From: Serinicoccus hydrothermalis
GTDB taxonomy: Bacteria > Actinomycetota > Actinomycetes > Actinomycetales > Dermatophilaceae
Direction of reading: 5' to 3'
Length of the DNA stretch: 64,000 nucleotides
Assembly (NCBI RefSeq): GCF_001685415.1
Contig: NZ_CP014989.1
Location: 3,224,001-3,288,000 of the forward strand
Shown here in pieces: positions 37,852 through 47,663 of this stretch. The translations under genes and the position numbers were made by a program. Under the pieces are notes generated by a model. The model worked only from the letters and a program-made list of their open reading frames with translations. It did no database searches and was not told the DNA's origin. Within the stretch, counting starts at the first letter, position 1, and each line of letters begins with the position of its first letter.

Positions 37852-38754
37852 GTGGACCCGCGCCCCGACCTGCGTGACGGGATGCCCGCGGACCGGCCGC
37901 TGCGCGTGGTCGCCGTGCACGCCCACCCGGACGACGAGACGCTCGCCACCGGGCTGACCCTCGCGCACCACGTCGAGGCGGGCGACGAGGTCCACGTGGT
38001 CACCTGCACGCTGGGGGAGGAGGGCGAGGTCATCACCCCCGAGCTGGCGCACCTCGAGGGTCGGGGCGAGGACCTCGCCGAGCACCGGAGGGGGGAGCTG
38101 GACCGGGCCATGCGGGCGCTCGGGGTGCGGCACCACCTCCTCGGGGGAGGTCGGCCGCGCTGGCGGGACAGCGGGATGGCCGGCTCCGCGGCGGTGCAGC
38201 ACCCGCGCGCCTTCGCCGGTGCCGACCCGGAGGAGGCGGCGGCGGTGCTCGCCCAGCAGCTCACCGCCCTCGCCCCGGACCTGGTGCTGACCTACGACCC
38301 GTGGGGCGGCTACGGCCACCCGGACCACGTCCAGACCCACCGGGTGACGGCGCGTGCCGTCGAGCTGCTGGGCGCTCAGGGAGCCGTCGCCCCGCGCCTC
38401 ATGGTCGTCCTCGTGCCCGCGAGCTGGGCGCGCGAGGACCGCGCCTGGCTGGCCGGGCACGTCCCCGAGGGGGTGCGCAGCCCGGCCGGCGGGGTGGCCC
38501 GGGTCCTCTCTCCCGACGACCCCTACCCCCCGGGCGTCGTCGACGACGCGGCGGTCACGCATACCGTCATGGACACCGGAGCGCTGCCGCGCCAGCGCGC
38601 CGCGCTGCGCGAGCACCCGACCCAGGTCACCCTGCACGACGGGTGGTACACCCTGTCCAACGACATCGCCGCCCGGCTGCCGGGGCGGGAGGCGTATGCC
38701 GTGTGGCCGGACGCCCGGGACCGGCTCGCCGAGCTCCAGGGGGTGCCCTCGTGA
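37852..38754 (+). CDS. mshB: N-acetyl-GlcN-Ins deacetylase (mycothiol biosynthesis)
   Basis: It removes the acetyl group of GlcNAc-inositol in mycothiol synthesis, a Zn-dependent step. The 300-residue LmbE/PIG-L-fold protein has the metal motif AHPDDE (His25, Asp28) and the later GHPDH (WGGYGHPDHVQTH). Its length and the GLTLAHHVEAGDEVHVVTCTLGEEGE block are MshB-like rather than Mca-like. GTG at 37852, 3 bases after the typA stop, is used; an in-frame ATG at 37882 is an alternative start. It overlaps the next gene by GTGA. Confidence 0.87.
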   Translation: MDPRPDLRDGMPADRPLRVVAVHAHPDDETLATGLTLAHHVEAGDEVHVVTCTLGEEGEVITPELAHLEGRGEDLAEHRRGELDRAMRALGVRHHLLGGGRPRWRDSGMAGSAAVQHPRAFAGADPEEAAAVLAQQLTALAPDLVLTYDPWGGYGHPDHVQTHRVTARAVELLGAQGAVAPRLMVVLVPASWAREDRAWLAGHVPEGVRSPAGGVARVLSPDDPYPPGVVDDAAVTHTVMDTGALPRQRAALREHPTQVTLHDGWYTLSNDIAARLPGREAYAVWPDARDRLAELQGVPS

Positions 38755-39263
38755 CGCCGGGCGGACCGACCCCCGAGCCGGTCGACCCCGCGGTCTACCG
38801 CCTGGCGATGGGGCGCTTCGCCAGCGGGGTCGCGGTGGTCACGGCGCGGCTGCGCGGGCACGACGTGGCGCTCACCGTGGACACGCTGACCAGCGTCTCG
38901 CTCGACCCCGTGCTCCTGCTCGTGAGCCTGCACCCCGAGGCCCGCGTGCTCGAGGCGGTCGAGGACGGCTCCCCCCTGGGGATCAGCGTCCTCACCTCCC
39001 GGCAGCGCTGGGTGGCCGAGTGGCTGGGCGAGGTGGGGCGCCCGCTGCACGACCAGCTCGGGCGGGTGCCGCACCACCACGGCCCCGCGACGGGCACCGC
39101 CCTGGTGGACGACGCGCTCGCCACCTTCGAGTGCCGGACCGTCGACGTGCGGGAGGCGGGCGACCACCACCTCGTGCTCGGCGAGGTGGTCGCGCTGGAG
39201 GCGCGCCCCACCGACAACGGTGCGCTCGTGCACTACCGTGGACGGCTGGGAGAGCTGCGGTAG
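38751..39263 (+). CDS. Flavin reductase domain protein (FMN-binding split barrel)
   Basis: This is a 170-residue protein with the flavin-reductase-like split barrel: MGRFASGVAVVTARLRGHDVALTVDTLTSVSLDPVLLLVSLHPEARVLEA, then GISVLTSRQRWVAEWLG and the late HHLVLGEVVALE and LVHYRGRLGEL. Homologues pass electrons from NAD(P)H to FMN/FAD for a partner oxygenase. It overlaps mshB by 4 bases and is expressed with it. No oxygenase gene is near, so the partner is unknown. Confidence 0.85.
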   Translation: MTPGGPTPEPVDPAVYRLAMGRFASGVAVVTARLRGHDVALTVDTLTSVSLDPVLLLVSLHPEARVLEAVEDGSPLGISVLTSRQRWVAEWLGEVGRPLHDQLGRVPHHHGPATGTALVDDALATFECRTVDVREAGDHHLVLGEVVALEARPTDNGALVHYRGRLGELR

Positions 39264-39348
39264 GCGGTGCCGCACCACGCCGCCGCCGCGCATGCTGTTG
39301 CCGGCCCGCCGTGACCGGGCGGACGCACCACGAGGAGACGGAGAGCTG

Positions 39349-41172
39349 ATGGCCGACGCCACCGACCGACCGGGGAGCCTGCGGGAGGAGAGCGACCGCC
39401 GTGGCTGGTGGGCCGTCCTGGGCCGCTTCGCCGCGGCCCTGCTCGTGCTCGCGGTGATCTACGTCGGGGCGGCCTTCTACTTCAAGGACCGGCCCGCCGC
39501 CGGGGTCAGCGTCGCCGGGGTGGACATCGGCTCGCTCACCGAGGACGAGGCCCGCGCCGAGCTGGAGCGGGAGTTCGCGAGCCGCACCACCGAGCCGCTG
39601 CTGCTGGAGCTCGAGGCCGACGGTGCGCAGGGGGAGCCGGCCGAGCCGGTCGAGGTGGACGTGGTGCCGCAGGACGCGGGTCTGTCGCTGGACCTGGACC
39701 GGACCCTGCGCGGGGTGACCGGGCTGTCCTTCAACCCGGCGCGGATGTGGGACCACGTGGCGGGGGCCGACCGGGACCTGCCGCTCTACGGCGCCGTGGA
39801 CCGCGAGGCGCTGCAGACCGAGCTGGACCGGGTCGCGCAGGACTACGACAGCGAGCCGGTCGAGGGGGAGATCAGCCTCACCGCCGACGGGGTGGAGGTC
39901 GTCGACGCGCGCGACGGCCGGACGGTGGACGTCGCCGGCACGGCGGACGCGGTGGGGCAGGCCTGGGAGGACCAGGTCTGGGACGACGAGGGCGGGTCCG
40001 ACGAGCAGCGCACGGTCGCCGGTGTCGCCACCGGCCAGCGCCCCGAGCTCACGGCGCAGGAGATCGACCGGTTCACCGAGGAGGACCTCGACCCGGCCCT
40101 GGACGCCCCGGTCATGGTGCGCGCCAGCAGGGGAGAGGGTGACAACGAGGAGACGGCCCGGGCCGAGCTGGCCCGGCGCGACCTGCTGCAGCTGCTGCGG
40201 GTCCAGCAGGACGGTGGGGGCCTCAGCCTCGGCATCGACGAGGAGGCCACGCTGGCCCGCATCCGCCAGGACCTGGGTCGCCTGGAGCGCGGCCCGCGGG
40301 ACGCCACGGTGCGGCTCGAGGGCTCCGAGGTGGAGGTCGTCGGCTCCCGGGTCGGCTACGCCCTGACCGAGGACGGGCTGGTCGACGCGGTGCGCGAGGC
40401 GCTCCCCGCCCAGGGTGAGGACCGCACGGTGCAGGCGAGCGTCGAGACCATCGAGCCGGAGATCCCCACCTCGGTGTCCGAGGACTGGAGCTTCAGCGAG
40501 ATGGCCTCCTTCTCCTCGACCTTCCCCACCGGCGCGAGCAACGAGGCGCGCACCGCCAACCTGCGGGCCGGGGTCGCCAACGTCAACGGGACCGTCGTCA
40601 TGCCGGGCCGGCAGTTCAGCCTGGGTGCCGCGCTCGGGGACATCACCGCCGCCAACGGGTATGTCGAGGCGCCGGTCATCGTCGACGGGCGGCTGGTCAT
40701 GGGCCGGGGCGGAGGCCTGTCCCAGATCTCCACCGTGGTGTTCAACGCGAGCTGGTTCGCCGGGGTGCAGCTGGACGCGCACACCCCGCACTCCTTCTAC
40801 ATCTCGCGCTACCCGGCCGGGCGCGAGGCGACCCTGGCCATCCCCTCCATCGACAACCTGTGGACCAACGACACCGACACCCCCGTCGTGGTGCAGACGT
40901 GGATCAGCGGGGACGAGATCGTCATGCGGCTGCTGGGCGACCGGCAGTACACCGTGGAGACCGTCGACGGCGAGCGGCGCGACTTCACGACGGGGGAGCG
41001 CCGCGAGGACGACCGGGCGGACTGCGTCCCGCAGTCGGCGGCGCAGGGCTTCACCATCCGCAACACCCGGATCCTGCGCAGCGACGGCGAGGAGGTCGGC
41101 CGGGACGACTTCACCACGACCTACGACGCGGCGGACGAGATCGTGTGCACCAACCCGGAGGCCGGTTCCTGA
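39349..41172 (+). CDS. VanW-family membrane protein with peptidoglycan-binding-type domains
   Basis: The 607-residue cell-envelope protein has one membrane helix (about residues 25-46) and a large outside part. Two repeated domains of the type found beside VanW (PG-binding_4, about 60-185 and 240-370) precede the VanW domain (about 385-560: FSSTFPTGASNEARTANLRAGVANVNGTVVMPGRQFSLGAALG, GGGLSQISTVVFNASW, ISRYPAGREAT). GGAGAG precedes the ATG at 39349. VanW proteins occur in cell-wall and vancomycin-resistance contexts but their function is unproven; no van genes are nearby. Confidence 0.85.
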   Translation: MADATDRPGSLREESDRRGWWAVLGRFAAALLVLAVIYVGAAFYFKDRPAAGVSVAGVDIGSLTEDEARAELEREFASRTTEPLLLELEADGAQGEPAEPVEVDVVPQDAGLSLDLDRTLRGVTGLSFNPARMWDHVAGADRDLPLYGAVDREALQTELDRVAQDYDSEPVEGEISLTADGVEVVDARDGRTVDVAGTADAVGQAWEDQVWDDEGGSDEQRTVAGVATGQRPELTAQEIDRFTEEDLDPALDAPVMVRASRGEGDNEETARAELARRDLLQLLRVQQDGGGLSLGIDEEATLARIRQDLGRLERGPRDATVRLEGSEVEVVGSRVGYALTEDGLVDAVREALPAQGEDRTVQASVETIEPEIPTSVSEDWSFSEMASFSSTFPTGASNEARTANLRAGVANVNGTVVMPGRQFSLGAALGDITAANGYVEAPVIVDGRLVMGRGGGLSQISTVVFNASWFAGVQLDAHTPHSFYISRYPAGREATLAIPSIDNLWTNDTDTPVVVQTWISGDEIVMRLLGDRQYTVETVDGERRDFTTGERREDDRADCVPQSAAQGFTIRNTRILRSDGEEVGRDDFTTTYDAADEIVCTNPEAGS

Positions 41173-41234
41173 CCGCTCGGGCGGCGCTGCGCCGGGCCGC
41201 CCACCCCACGACGTCACGACACCCGGCGACGCCG

Positions 41235-41240
41235 TAGTCT
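41235..41240 (+). promoter_or_regulatory. -10 box of fdxA
   Basis: TAGTCT lies exactly 7 bases before the ATG at 41248 with no ribosome binding site, giving a leaderless transcript. Confidence 0.55.
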
Positions 41241-41247
41241 GTGCCCC

Positions 41248-41574
41248 ATGACGTATGTGATCGCCCAGCCCTGCGTGGACCTGAAGGACAAGGCCTGCAT
41301 CGAGGAGTGCCCGGTCGACTGCATCTACGAGGGTGAGCGATCGCTCTACATCCACCCCGACGAGTGCGTCGACTGCGGAGCCTGCGAGCCGGTGTGCCCG
41401 GTGGAGGCGATCTACTACGAGGATGACGTCCCCGAGGAGTGGGCCGACTACTACAAGGCCAACGTCGAGTTCTTCGACGACCTGGGCAGTCCTGGTGGAG
41501 CGGCCAAGATGGGCGTCATCGCCAAGGACCACCCGCTCGTGGCGGAGCTGCCCCCGCAGAGCCACGACGAGTGA
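41248..41574 (+). CDS. fdxA: Seven-iron ferredoxin FdxA
   Basis: This is a 108-residue [3Fe-4S][4Fe-4S] electron carrier. The N-terminal cluster motif is [17 protein letters not shown] and the second is [16 protein letters not shown], followed by the FdxA-type C-terminal extension ([27 protein letters not shown]). This is the actinobacterial FdxA/FdxC type. In many relatives a diaminopimelate aminotransferase gene follows; here citrate synthase follows instead. Confidence 0.95.
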   Translation: MTYVIAQPCVDLKDKACIEECPVDCIYEGERSLYIHPDECVDCGACEPVCPVEAIYYEDDVPEEWADYYKANVEFFDDLGSPGGAAKMGVIAKDHPLVAELPPQSHDE

Positions 41575-41622
41575 CCTGACCCGACCCGCACCGCGCACGG
41601 CCCACCCCCACCAGGAGGACTG

Positions 41623-42921
<1,299 letters not shown>

Positions 42922-42927
<6 letters not shown>

Positions 42928-42937
42928 GCGCTCAGCC
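42922..42937. terminator. Perfect 16-base palindrome carrying both convergent stop codons
   Basis: GGCTGAGC is followed directly by its complement GCTCAGCC. TGA of gltA (42925-42927) and the stop of the opposite gene (42932-42934) are mirror images within it. Confidence 0.5.
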
Positions 42938-43771
42938 CACCTCGACGACGACGGAGCCGGCGGCTGACCCCCCGGCCTCGTCGTCGGACCAGTCGCCGGG
43001 GCGCCGGTCCCACCGGCGTCCCTCGACGGCCACCGAGCTGACGTCCTCGGCCTCGGCGTGCGTCACGGCCCAGGTGGCCGCGGCCCACGCCCGCGCCGGG
43101 TCACCGGCCTCGAGGCGCACCGTGCGCCCCTCCACCTGACCCTGCAGCCCGAGCTGGGCCAGGGCCTTGTCGGCGAAGGCCTGGGCCGACCCGGCCGCCG
43201 TGCCGTCGTGCACCCGGCACCGCAGGTCCGTCCCGGTCCCCTCCTGACCGGTGAGGATCGAGGCGAGCACGCGACCCTCCTGCTCGTGGTCGGCATACGC
43301 CTCGGGGAAGGCGCTGCGCTGCACCTCCTGCGCCACCTGGGTGACCACGCCGTCCTGCCAGCCCTCGACCTGCACCAGGGCGTCGTAGAAGGCGTTGCTG
43401 GCGTAGACCGGGTCGGTGATCTGCTCGACCGTGCCCCACCCCTGGCTCGGGCGCTGCTGGAAGAGCCCCTGGCTGTCGGCGTGGCCGTAGCGCAGGTTGC
43501 GCAGCTTGCTCTCCTGGATCGCGGTCGCCAGCGCGATGGTCGCGGCGCGCGGCGGCAGTCCCCGCTGCACGGAGACCGCGGCGATGGTGCCGGCGTTGGC
43601 CGCCTGCTCCGGCGTCAGCCGGACCTCCTCGCCCGCCGCGGTGAAGACGCAGCGCGATGGGGAGAACTCGGCGGCGACCCAGCGGGTCCCGAGCACGGCC
43701 CCGGTCGCGGTGAGGCCGACCACGAGGACGGGGACCAGCAGACGGGCGGTGCGGGAGCGGGTCACCGGCAC
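42932..43771 (-). CDS. Membrane-anchored protein with lysozyme-like (transglycosylase) segment
   Basis: The 279-residue protein has one N-terminal hydrophobic helix (about 10-32) acting as signal or anchor. Residues about 60-140 resemble a lytic-transglycosylase core: AATIALATAIQESKLRNLRYGHADSQGLFQQRPSQGWGTVEQI, with the Glu of IQESKL in the position of the catalytic acid and the QGLFQQRP turn. The C-terminal 100 residues are Ala/Glu-rich without a known domain. Many actinobacteria have such proteins; a cell-wall role is likely but enzymatic activity is unproven. Confidence 0.75.
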   Translation of the reverse strand: MPVTRSRTARLLVPVLVVGLTATGAVLGTRWVAAEFSPSRCVFTAAGEEVRLTPEQAANAGTIAAVSVQRGLPPRAATIALATAIQESKLRNLRYGHADSQGLFQQRPSQGWGTVEQITDPVYASNAFYDALVQVEGWQDGVVTQVAQEVQRSAFPEAYADHEQEGRVLASILTGQEGTGTDLRCRVHDGTAAGSAQAFADKALAQLGLQGQVEGRTVRLEAGDPARAWAAATWAVTHAEAEDVSSVAVEGRRWDRRPGDWSDDEAGGSAAGSVVVEVG

Positions 43772-43808
43772 GAGTCTAAGGAGCCGCCGACGCGGGTGAC
43801 GACTGGCG

Positions 43809-43814
43809 TAGGGT
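43809..43814 (+). promoter_or_regulatory. -10 box of the LOG-family gene
   Basis: TAGGGT lies 6 bases before the GTG at 43821 with no ribosome binding site, another leaderless arrangement. Confidence 0.45.
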
Positions 43815-43820
43815 CGTGGT

Positions 43821-44579
43821 GTGACACGACGCAGTGACTACCACCAGGGGCCGGTGACGCTGCGGGGGACGCAGGTGCCGCGCACGACCACCGACCAACG
43901 GCTGCTCGACGGCACCGGGCCCACCGACTGGGTGCACTCCGACCCCTGGCGGGTCATGCGGATCCAGGCCGAGTTCGTCGAGGGCTTCGGCGCGCTCGCC
44001 GAGCTCGGTCCGGCGGTCGCCGTCTTCGGCTCGGCGCGGACCAGGCCCGACCACCCCCACTACGCGCTCGGGGTGCAGGTGGGCGCGGCGCTGGCCGAGG
44101 CCGGGTATGCCGTCATCACCGGCGGTGGTCCCGGGGTCATGGAGGCGGCCAACAAGGGCGCCTCCGAGGCCGGGGGCACCTCGGTGGGGCTGGGGATCGA
44201 GCTGCCCTTCGAGACCGGGTTGAACGACCACGTCGACCTCGGGATCGACTTCCGCTACTTCTTCGTGCGCAAGACGATGTTCGTCAAGTACTCCGAGGGC
44301 TTCGTCGTGCTCCCCGGAGGGGTGGGCACGCTGGACGAGCTCTTCGAGGCGGTCACCCTCATCCAGACCGGCAAGGTCACCAACTTCCCCATCGTGCTCG
44401 TCGGCCGGACCTACTGGGAGCCGTTGCTGGACTGGCTCGAGCGGACCCTCCTGGCCGAGGGCATGGTCTCCCCGGGCGACCTCGACCTCCTGCGGGTGAC
44501 CGACGACGTCGAGGAGGTGGTGCGGTGGGTCACCAGCCACCGTCACGAGGGCGAGCCGCCGGAGCAACGGGACGTCTGA
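43821..44579 (+). CDS. LOG-family (TIGR00730) phosphoribohydrolase-like protein
   Basis: The 252-residue Rossmann-like protein has both LOG signatures: GGGPGVMEAANKGA and PGGVGTLDELFE, preceded by AVFGSART. LOG proteins cleave cytokinin riboside monophosphates or other nucleoside monophosphates. The N-terminal 45 residues (GPVTLRGTQVPRTTTDQRLLD) match the larger actinobacterial subgroup. The gene stands at the head of a same-strand group with divIVA-like, tag and mannosyltransferase genes. Confidence 0.87.
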   Translation: MTRRSDYHQGPVTLRGTQVPRTTTDQRLLDGTGPTDWVHSDPWRVMRIQAEFVEGFGALAELGPAVAVFGSARTRPDHPHYALGVQVGAALAEAGYAVITGGGPGVMEAANKGASEAGGTSVGLGIELPFETGLNDHVDLGIDFRYFFVRKTMFVKYSEGFVVLPGGVGTLDELFEAVTLIQTGKVTNFPIVLVGRTYWEPLLDWLERTLLAEGMVSPGDLDLLRVTDDVEEVVRWVTSHRHEGEPPEQRDV

Positions 44580-44621
44580 GCACGCCCGGGGCGGGTTCTT
44601 CCGCAGGGGCACCGACATGCC

Positions 44622-44972
44622 ATGATCGGTGCCGTGATCATCGTCGGGGTCGTCGCCGGGGTGGTCGCCCTCGGTGCCGTGCTGGCGTGGGCGATCTCCC
44701 GACGGGACGTGCCCGGCACGCCCGAGGCGGTGGGCACCCAGTCGGCGCGCGGCCTCGATCCCGGCCCGGTCCGCCCCGGCGACGTCCGGGCGCTGCGCTT
44801 CGACCTGGCCCTGCGCGGCTACCGCATGGAGCAGGTCGACGAGGCGGTCGAGCGGCTGGGCGCCGAGCTGGCCGAGCGGGACGCCGAGATCGCCCGGCTC
44901 CGGGGCGAGGAGGACCACCGGGGCGCCGGTGACGCGGGCAGGGGGAGCGATGCAGCACGAGAACGACACTGA
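44622..44972 (+). CDS. Small DivIVA-domain membrane protein
   Basis: The 116 residues begin with a hydrophobic helix (about 1-24) and carry one short DivIVA-type motif at 52-78 (VRPGDVRALRFDLALRGYRMEQVDEAVERL), followed by an acidic/basic coiled-coil-like tail. The corresponding gene in mycobacteria (upstream of tag) is of unknown function. A GTG at 44634 may be the true start, as CATGAT lies 7 bases before it. It overlaps tag by 23 bases. Confidence 0.7.
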   Translation: MIGAVIIVGVVAGVVALGAVLAWAISRRDVPGTPEAVGTQSARGLDPGPVRPGDVRALRFDLALRGYRMEQVDEAVERLGAELAERDAEIARLRGEEDHRGAGDAGRGSDAARERH

Positions 44973-45585
44973 CCTCTTCGTCGGCCCGGACGGGGTCACC
45001 CGGTGCGGGTGGCCCGGCATCAACCACGCCGACTACCGCGATTACCACGACCGCGAGTGGGGCAAGCCGGTCCACGGGGAGACGGCGCTGCTAGAGCGGC
45101 TGTGCCTCGAGGGCTTCCAGAGCGGGCTGTCGTGGCTGGTCATCCTGCGCAAGCGACCGGCCTTCCGCAGCGCCTTCGCCGGCTTCGACCCGGAGGTCGT
45201 GGCGCGTTTCACCGAGGACGACGTCGAGCGCCTGCTGCAGGACGAGGGGATCGTCCGCAACCGTCGCAAGATCGAGGCCACGATCGCCAACGCCCGGGCC
45301 ACTCTCGAGCTGCGCGAGCACGGGGGCCTGGAGGAGCTGCTCTGGACGCACGCCCCCGACCCCACGCCGCGCCCCCGCAGCTTCGCCGACGTCCCGACCC
45401 AGACGCCCGAGTCCGAGATCCTCGCCAAGAGGCTGCGCAAGGCCGGCTTCGAGCACGTCGGGCCGACGACCCTCTACGCCGCCATGCAGGCCTGCGGGCT
45501 GGTCGACGACCACCTGGCCGGCTGCTTCCGGGCCGGCTCGTCCCGCTCCGGGGCGCGGCTGACGGAGATGCGCCGCACCTCATGA
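44950..45585 (+). CDS. tag: DNA-3-methyladenine glycosylase I
   Basis: It removes alkylated 3-methyladenine from DNA in base-excision repair. The 211 residues show the Tag pattern: RCGWPGINHADYRDYHDREWGKPVHG with the first zinc Cys and the catalytic-type Glu, FQSGLSWLVILRKRPAFR, and the C-terminal zinc ligands His and Cys in VDDHLAGCFR. GGGGGAGCG precedes the ATG at 44950. It overlaps the next gene by ATGA. Confidence 0.93.
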   Translation: MQHENDTDLFVGPDGVTRCGWPGINHADYRDYHDREWGKPVHGETALLERLCLEGFQSGLSWLVILRKRPAFRSAFAGFDPEVVARFTEDDVERLLQDEGIVRNRRKIEATIANARATLELREHGGLEELLWTHAPDPTPRPRSFADVPTQTPESEILAKRLRKAGFEHVGPTTLYAAMQACGLVDDHLAGCFRAGSSRSGARLTEMRRTS

Positions 45586-46826
45586 CCACGGCGCTCGCCG
45601 GGCGGGGCCGCTCCGGTGCCCGCACCCTCGACCTGCGCTTCGTCGGTGCCGTCCTGCTGCTCTGGACCCTGCTGCGCGCCGTCAGCGGGCTGATCCTGTG
45701 GCAGCTGGCGACGCACCACCAGGACCCGTCGGTCTACGACGACCCCGGGGTCGCCCGGTACTTCCAGTTCGCCACCCTGTGGGACGGCCAGTGGTACGAG
45801 CGCATCGCGACGCACGGCTACCCGGACGAAGTCCCGGTCGGTGCGGACGGCCAGGTGCAGCAGAACCCCTGGGCCTTCTACCCGATCTTCCCGCTGCTCG
45901 CCCGCGGGGTCATGGCGATGACCGGCTGGCCGTTCGCCGTCGCCGGACCGGTCCTCGCCACCGTCCTGGGGTATGCCGCCGCCCTCGTCGTCGCCGGGCT
46001 GCTCCGGGAGCGGGTGGGGGCGGCCGGTGCCCTCGCCGGGGTGGCGCTGCTCGGGGCATACCCCTCCTCCCCGACCTTCCAGGTCGCCTACACCGAGTCG
46101 CTGGCGCTGCTCGTTCTGGCGGCGGCGCTGTGGCTGCTCGTGCGGGAGCGGTGGTGGGCGGCCGGGGCCGTGGCGCTGCTCACCGGGCTCGCGCGCCCGG
46201 TCGCGCTGCCGCTGGGCCTCGTGGCCCTCGTCGTCGTCGTGGCGCGGTGGCGGGAGCGGGGGAGCCGTCCGGTGAGCGCGGGGGAGTACGCCGGCATGGC
46301 CTCGGCGCTCGTGGGGTGCGGCCTCGCGGGGCTGGTGTGGCCGGCGATCGCCTGGGCGAGCACCGACCGCGCGGACGCCTACACCTCGACGATGTCGGCC
46401 TGGCGTGGCGGCGAGACCGTCCTGCCCTTCCTGCCCAGCATCGAGCGGGCGCAGTGGCTGTGGGGCGACCTCGTCGGGCTGGTCGTGCTGGCCGCCGGGA
46501 TCGGGCTGCTCGTCCTCGCGGTGGTGGGGCCGTGGGCGGCCGGGCTCGGCCTGGCGCTGCGGACCTGGTGCCTGGGCTACGCGCTCTACCTCTTCGCGGC
46601 GCTGGACCCGTGGACCAGCCTCTACCGCTACCTCATGCTCCTCTTCCCGCTCTTCGTCGTGCTCGCCGGCGCCGGCTGGGAGCAGGGCAGGCCAGCACGA
46701 CCGGACCGGCCGCGCTGGCTGCTGCCGGTGCGGACCGTGCTGCTGGCGGCCCTCATGATCGCCTGGCAGGTGTGGTGGGGGTGGTACCTCTTCCGGTTCG
46801 AGCCCCCCAGCGACTACCCGCCGTGA
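45582..46826 (+). CDS. Polytopic glycosyltransferase, PIG-V-like mannosyltransferase
   Basis: This is a 414-residue GT-C-type membrane enzyme with about ten hydrophobic segments. The first outside loop carries LWDGQWYERIATHGYPDE with an acidic residue in the typical GT-C position, and NPWAFYPIFPLLAR follows. This pattern matches the mannosyltransferase PIG-V-like family, which uses polyprenyl-phosphate mannose. A role in mannolipid or protein mannosylation is inferred. It overlaps tag by 4 bases. Confidence 0.75.
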   Translation: MTTALAGRGRSGARTLDLRFVGAVLLLWTLLRAVSGLILWQLATHHQDPSVYDDPGVARYFQFATLWDGQWYERIATHGYPDEVPVGADGQVQQNPWAFYPIFPLLARGVMAMTGWPFAVAGPVLATVLGYAAALVVAGLLRERVGAAGALAGVALLGAYPSSPTFQVAYTESLALLVLAAALWLLVRERWWAAGAVALLTGLARPVALPLGLVALVVVVARWRERGSRPVSAGEYAGMASALVGCGLAGLVWPAIAWASTDRADAYTSTMSAWRGGETVLPFLPSIERAQWLWGDLVGLVVLAAGIGLLVLAVVGPWAAGLGLALRTWCLGYALYLFAALDPWTSLYRYLMLLFPLFVVLAGAGWEQGRPARPDRPRWLLPVRTVLLAALMIAWQVWWGWYLFRFEPPSDYPP

Positions 46827-46850
46827 TCGGTGCCCGGCGCCGACGGGTGC

Positions 46851-47654
46851 TCAGCGACCGCGGTAGACCGGCTTCTCCTTGGCGAGGAAGGCGTCGACCG
46901 CCGACCGGTGGTCCTCGCTGGTGCCGGTGCGGGTCATGAGCTGCTCCTCGACGGCGAGCGACTCCGCCAGGCCGTGCCCGGCCGAGAAGGCGACCGCCCG
47001 GCGCACGGCGCCGTAGGCGAGGGTCGGCCCGGCCGCCAGCTCGCCCGCGACCCGGGCCACCCGCTCGGCCAGCTCGGCGTCCGGGACCACCTCGGTCGCC
47101 AGCCCGAGCTCGAGGGCCTCCTGCGCGGGCACGGTGCGCGGGAAGAGCAGCAGCTCCTTGGCGCGGGCGGTGCCGACCAGCCGGGGCAGCGACCAGGACG
47201 TGCCAGAGTCGCAGGACAGCGCGATGCCGGTGAAGGCCAGGTTGAAGCCCGCGGACTCGGCGACGTAGCGCAGGTCGCAGGCGAAGGCGAAGGCGGCGCC
47301 CGCCCCGGCCGCCACCCCGTTGAGCGCGGCCACGACCGGCTTGTCCATCGTCGCGAGCAGCTCGACGACCGGGTTGTAGTGCTCGGCCACCGTCCGCCAC
47401 AGCGCCTCGGCGTCCTGGCCCAGCAGCCCCACGTGCTCCTTGAGGTCCTGGCCCACGCAGAAGGCCCGGCCCGACCCGGTGAGCACCACGCAGCGCACCT
47501 CGGGGTCGGTCGCCACCTGCTGCAGCGCCGCGAGGAGCGCCTCCTTGGTGGCGACGTCGAGGGAGTTCATGGCCTCGGGGCGCGCCAGCGTCACGGTGGC
47601 GACCCCCGTCCCGGGGTCGTGCTCGAGGTGGACGGGGGAGGTCTGCGTGCTCAT
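46851..47654 (-). CDS. Enoyl-CoA hydratase/isomerase (PaaG-like)
   Basis: It belongs to the crotonase fold, 267 residues. It shows CVVLTGSGRAFCVGQDLKEH (oxyanion-hole strand) and PVVAALNGVAAGAGAAFAFACDLR, with LAFTGIALSCDSGTSWSLPRLVG after it. The GQDLKEH and DSGTSW details are those of phenylacetate-pathway PaaG-type isomerases. Its 9-base gap to the PaaX-type gene means they are co-transcribed. It probably takes part in aromatic or fatty-acyl-CoA degradation; the rest of a paa cluster is absent here. Confidence 0.87.
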   Translation of the reverse strand: MSTQTSPVHLEHDPGTGVATVTLARPEAMNSLDVATKEALLAALQQVATDPEVRCVVLTGSGRAFCVGQDLKEHVGLLGQDAEALWRTVAEHYNPVVELLATMDKPVVAALNGVAAGAGAAFAFACDLRYVAESAGFNLAFTGIALSCDSGTSWSLPRLVGTARAKELLLFPRTVPAQEALELGLATEVVPDAELAERVARVAGELAAGPTLAYGAVRRAVAFSAGHGLAESLAVEEQLMTRTGTSEDHRSAVDAFLAKEKPVYRGR

Positions 47655-47663
47655 CGGGCCAAC

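Noticed and set aside
46790-46815. GGTTCGAG resembling a tRNA T-loop
   Set aside because: It is within the last codons of the mannosyltransferase gene and no cloverleaf can be drawn around it. I saw no convincing tRNA or rRNA in the window.
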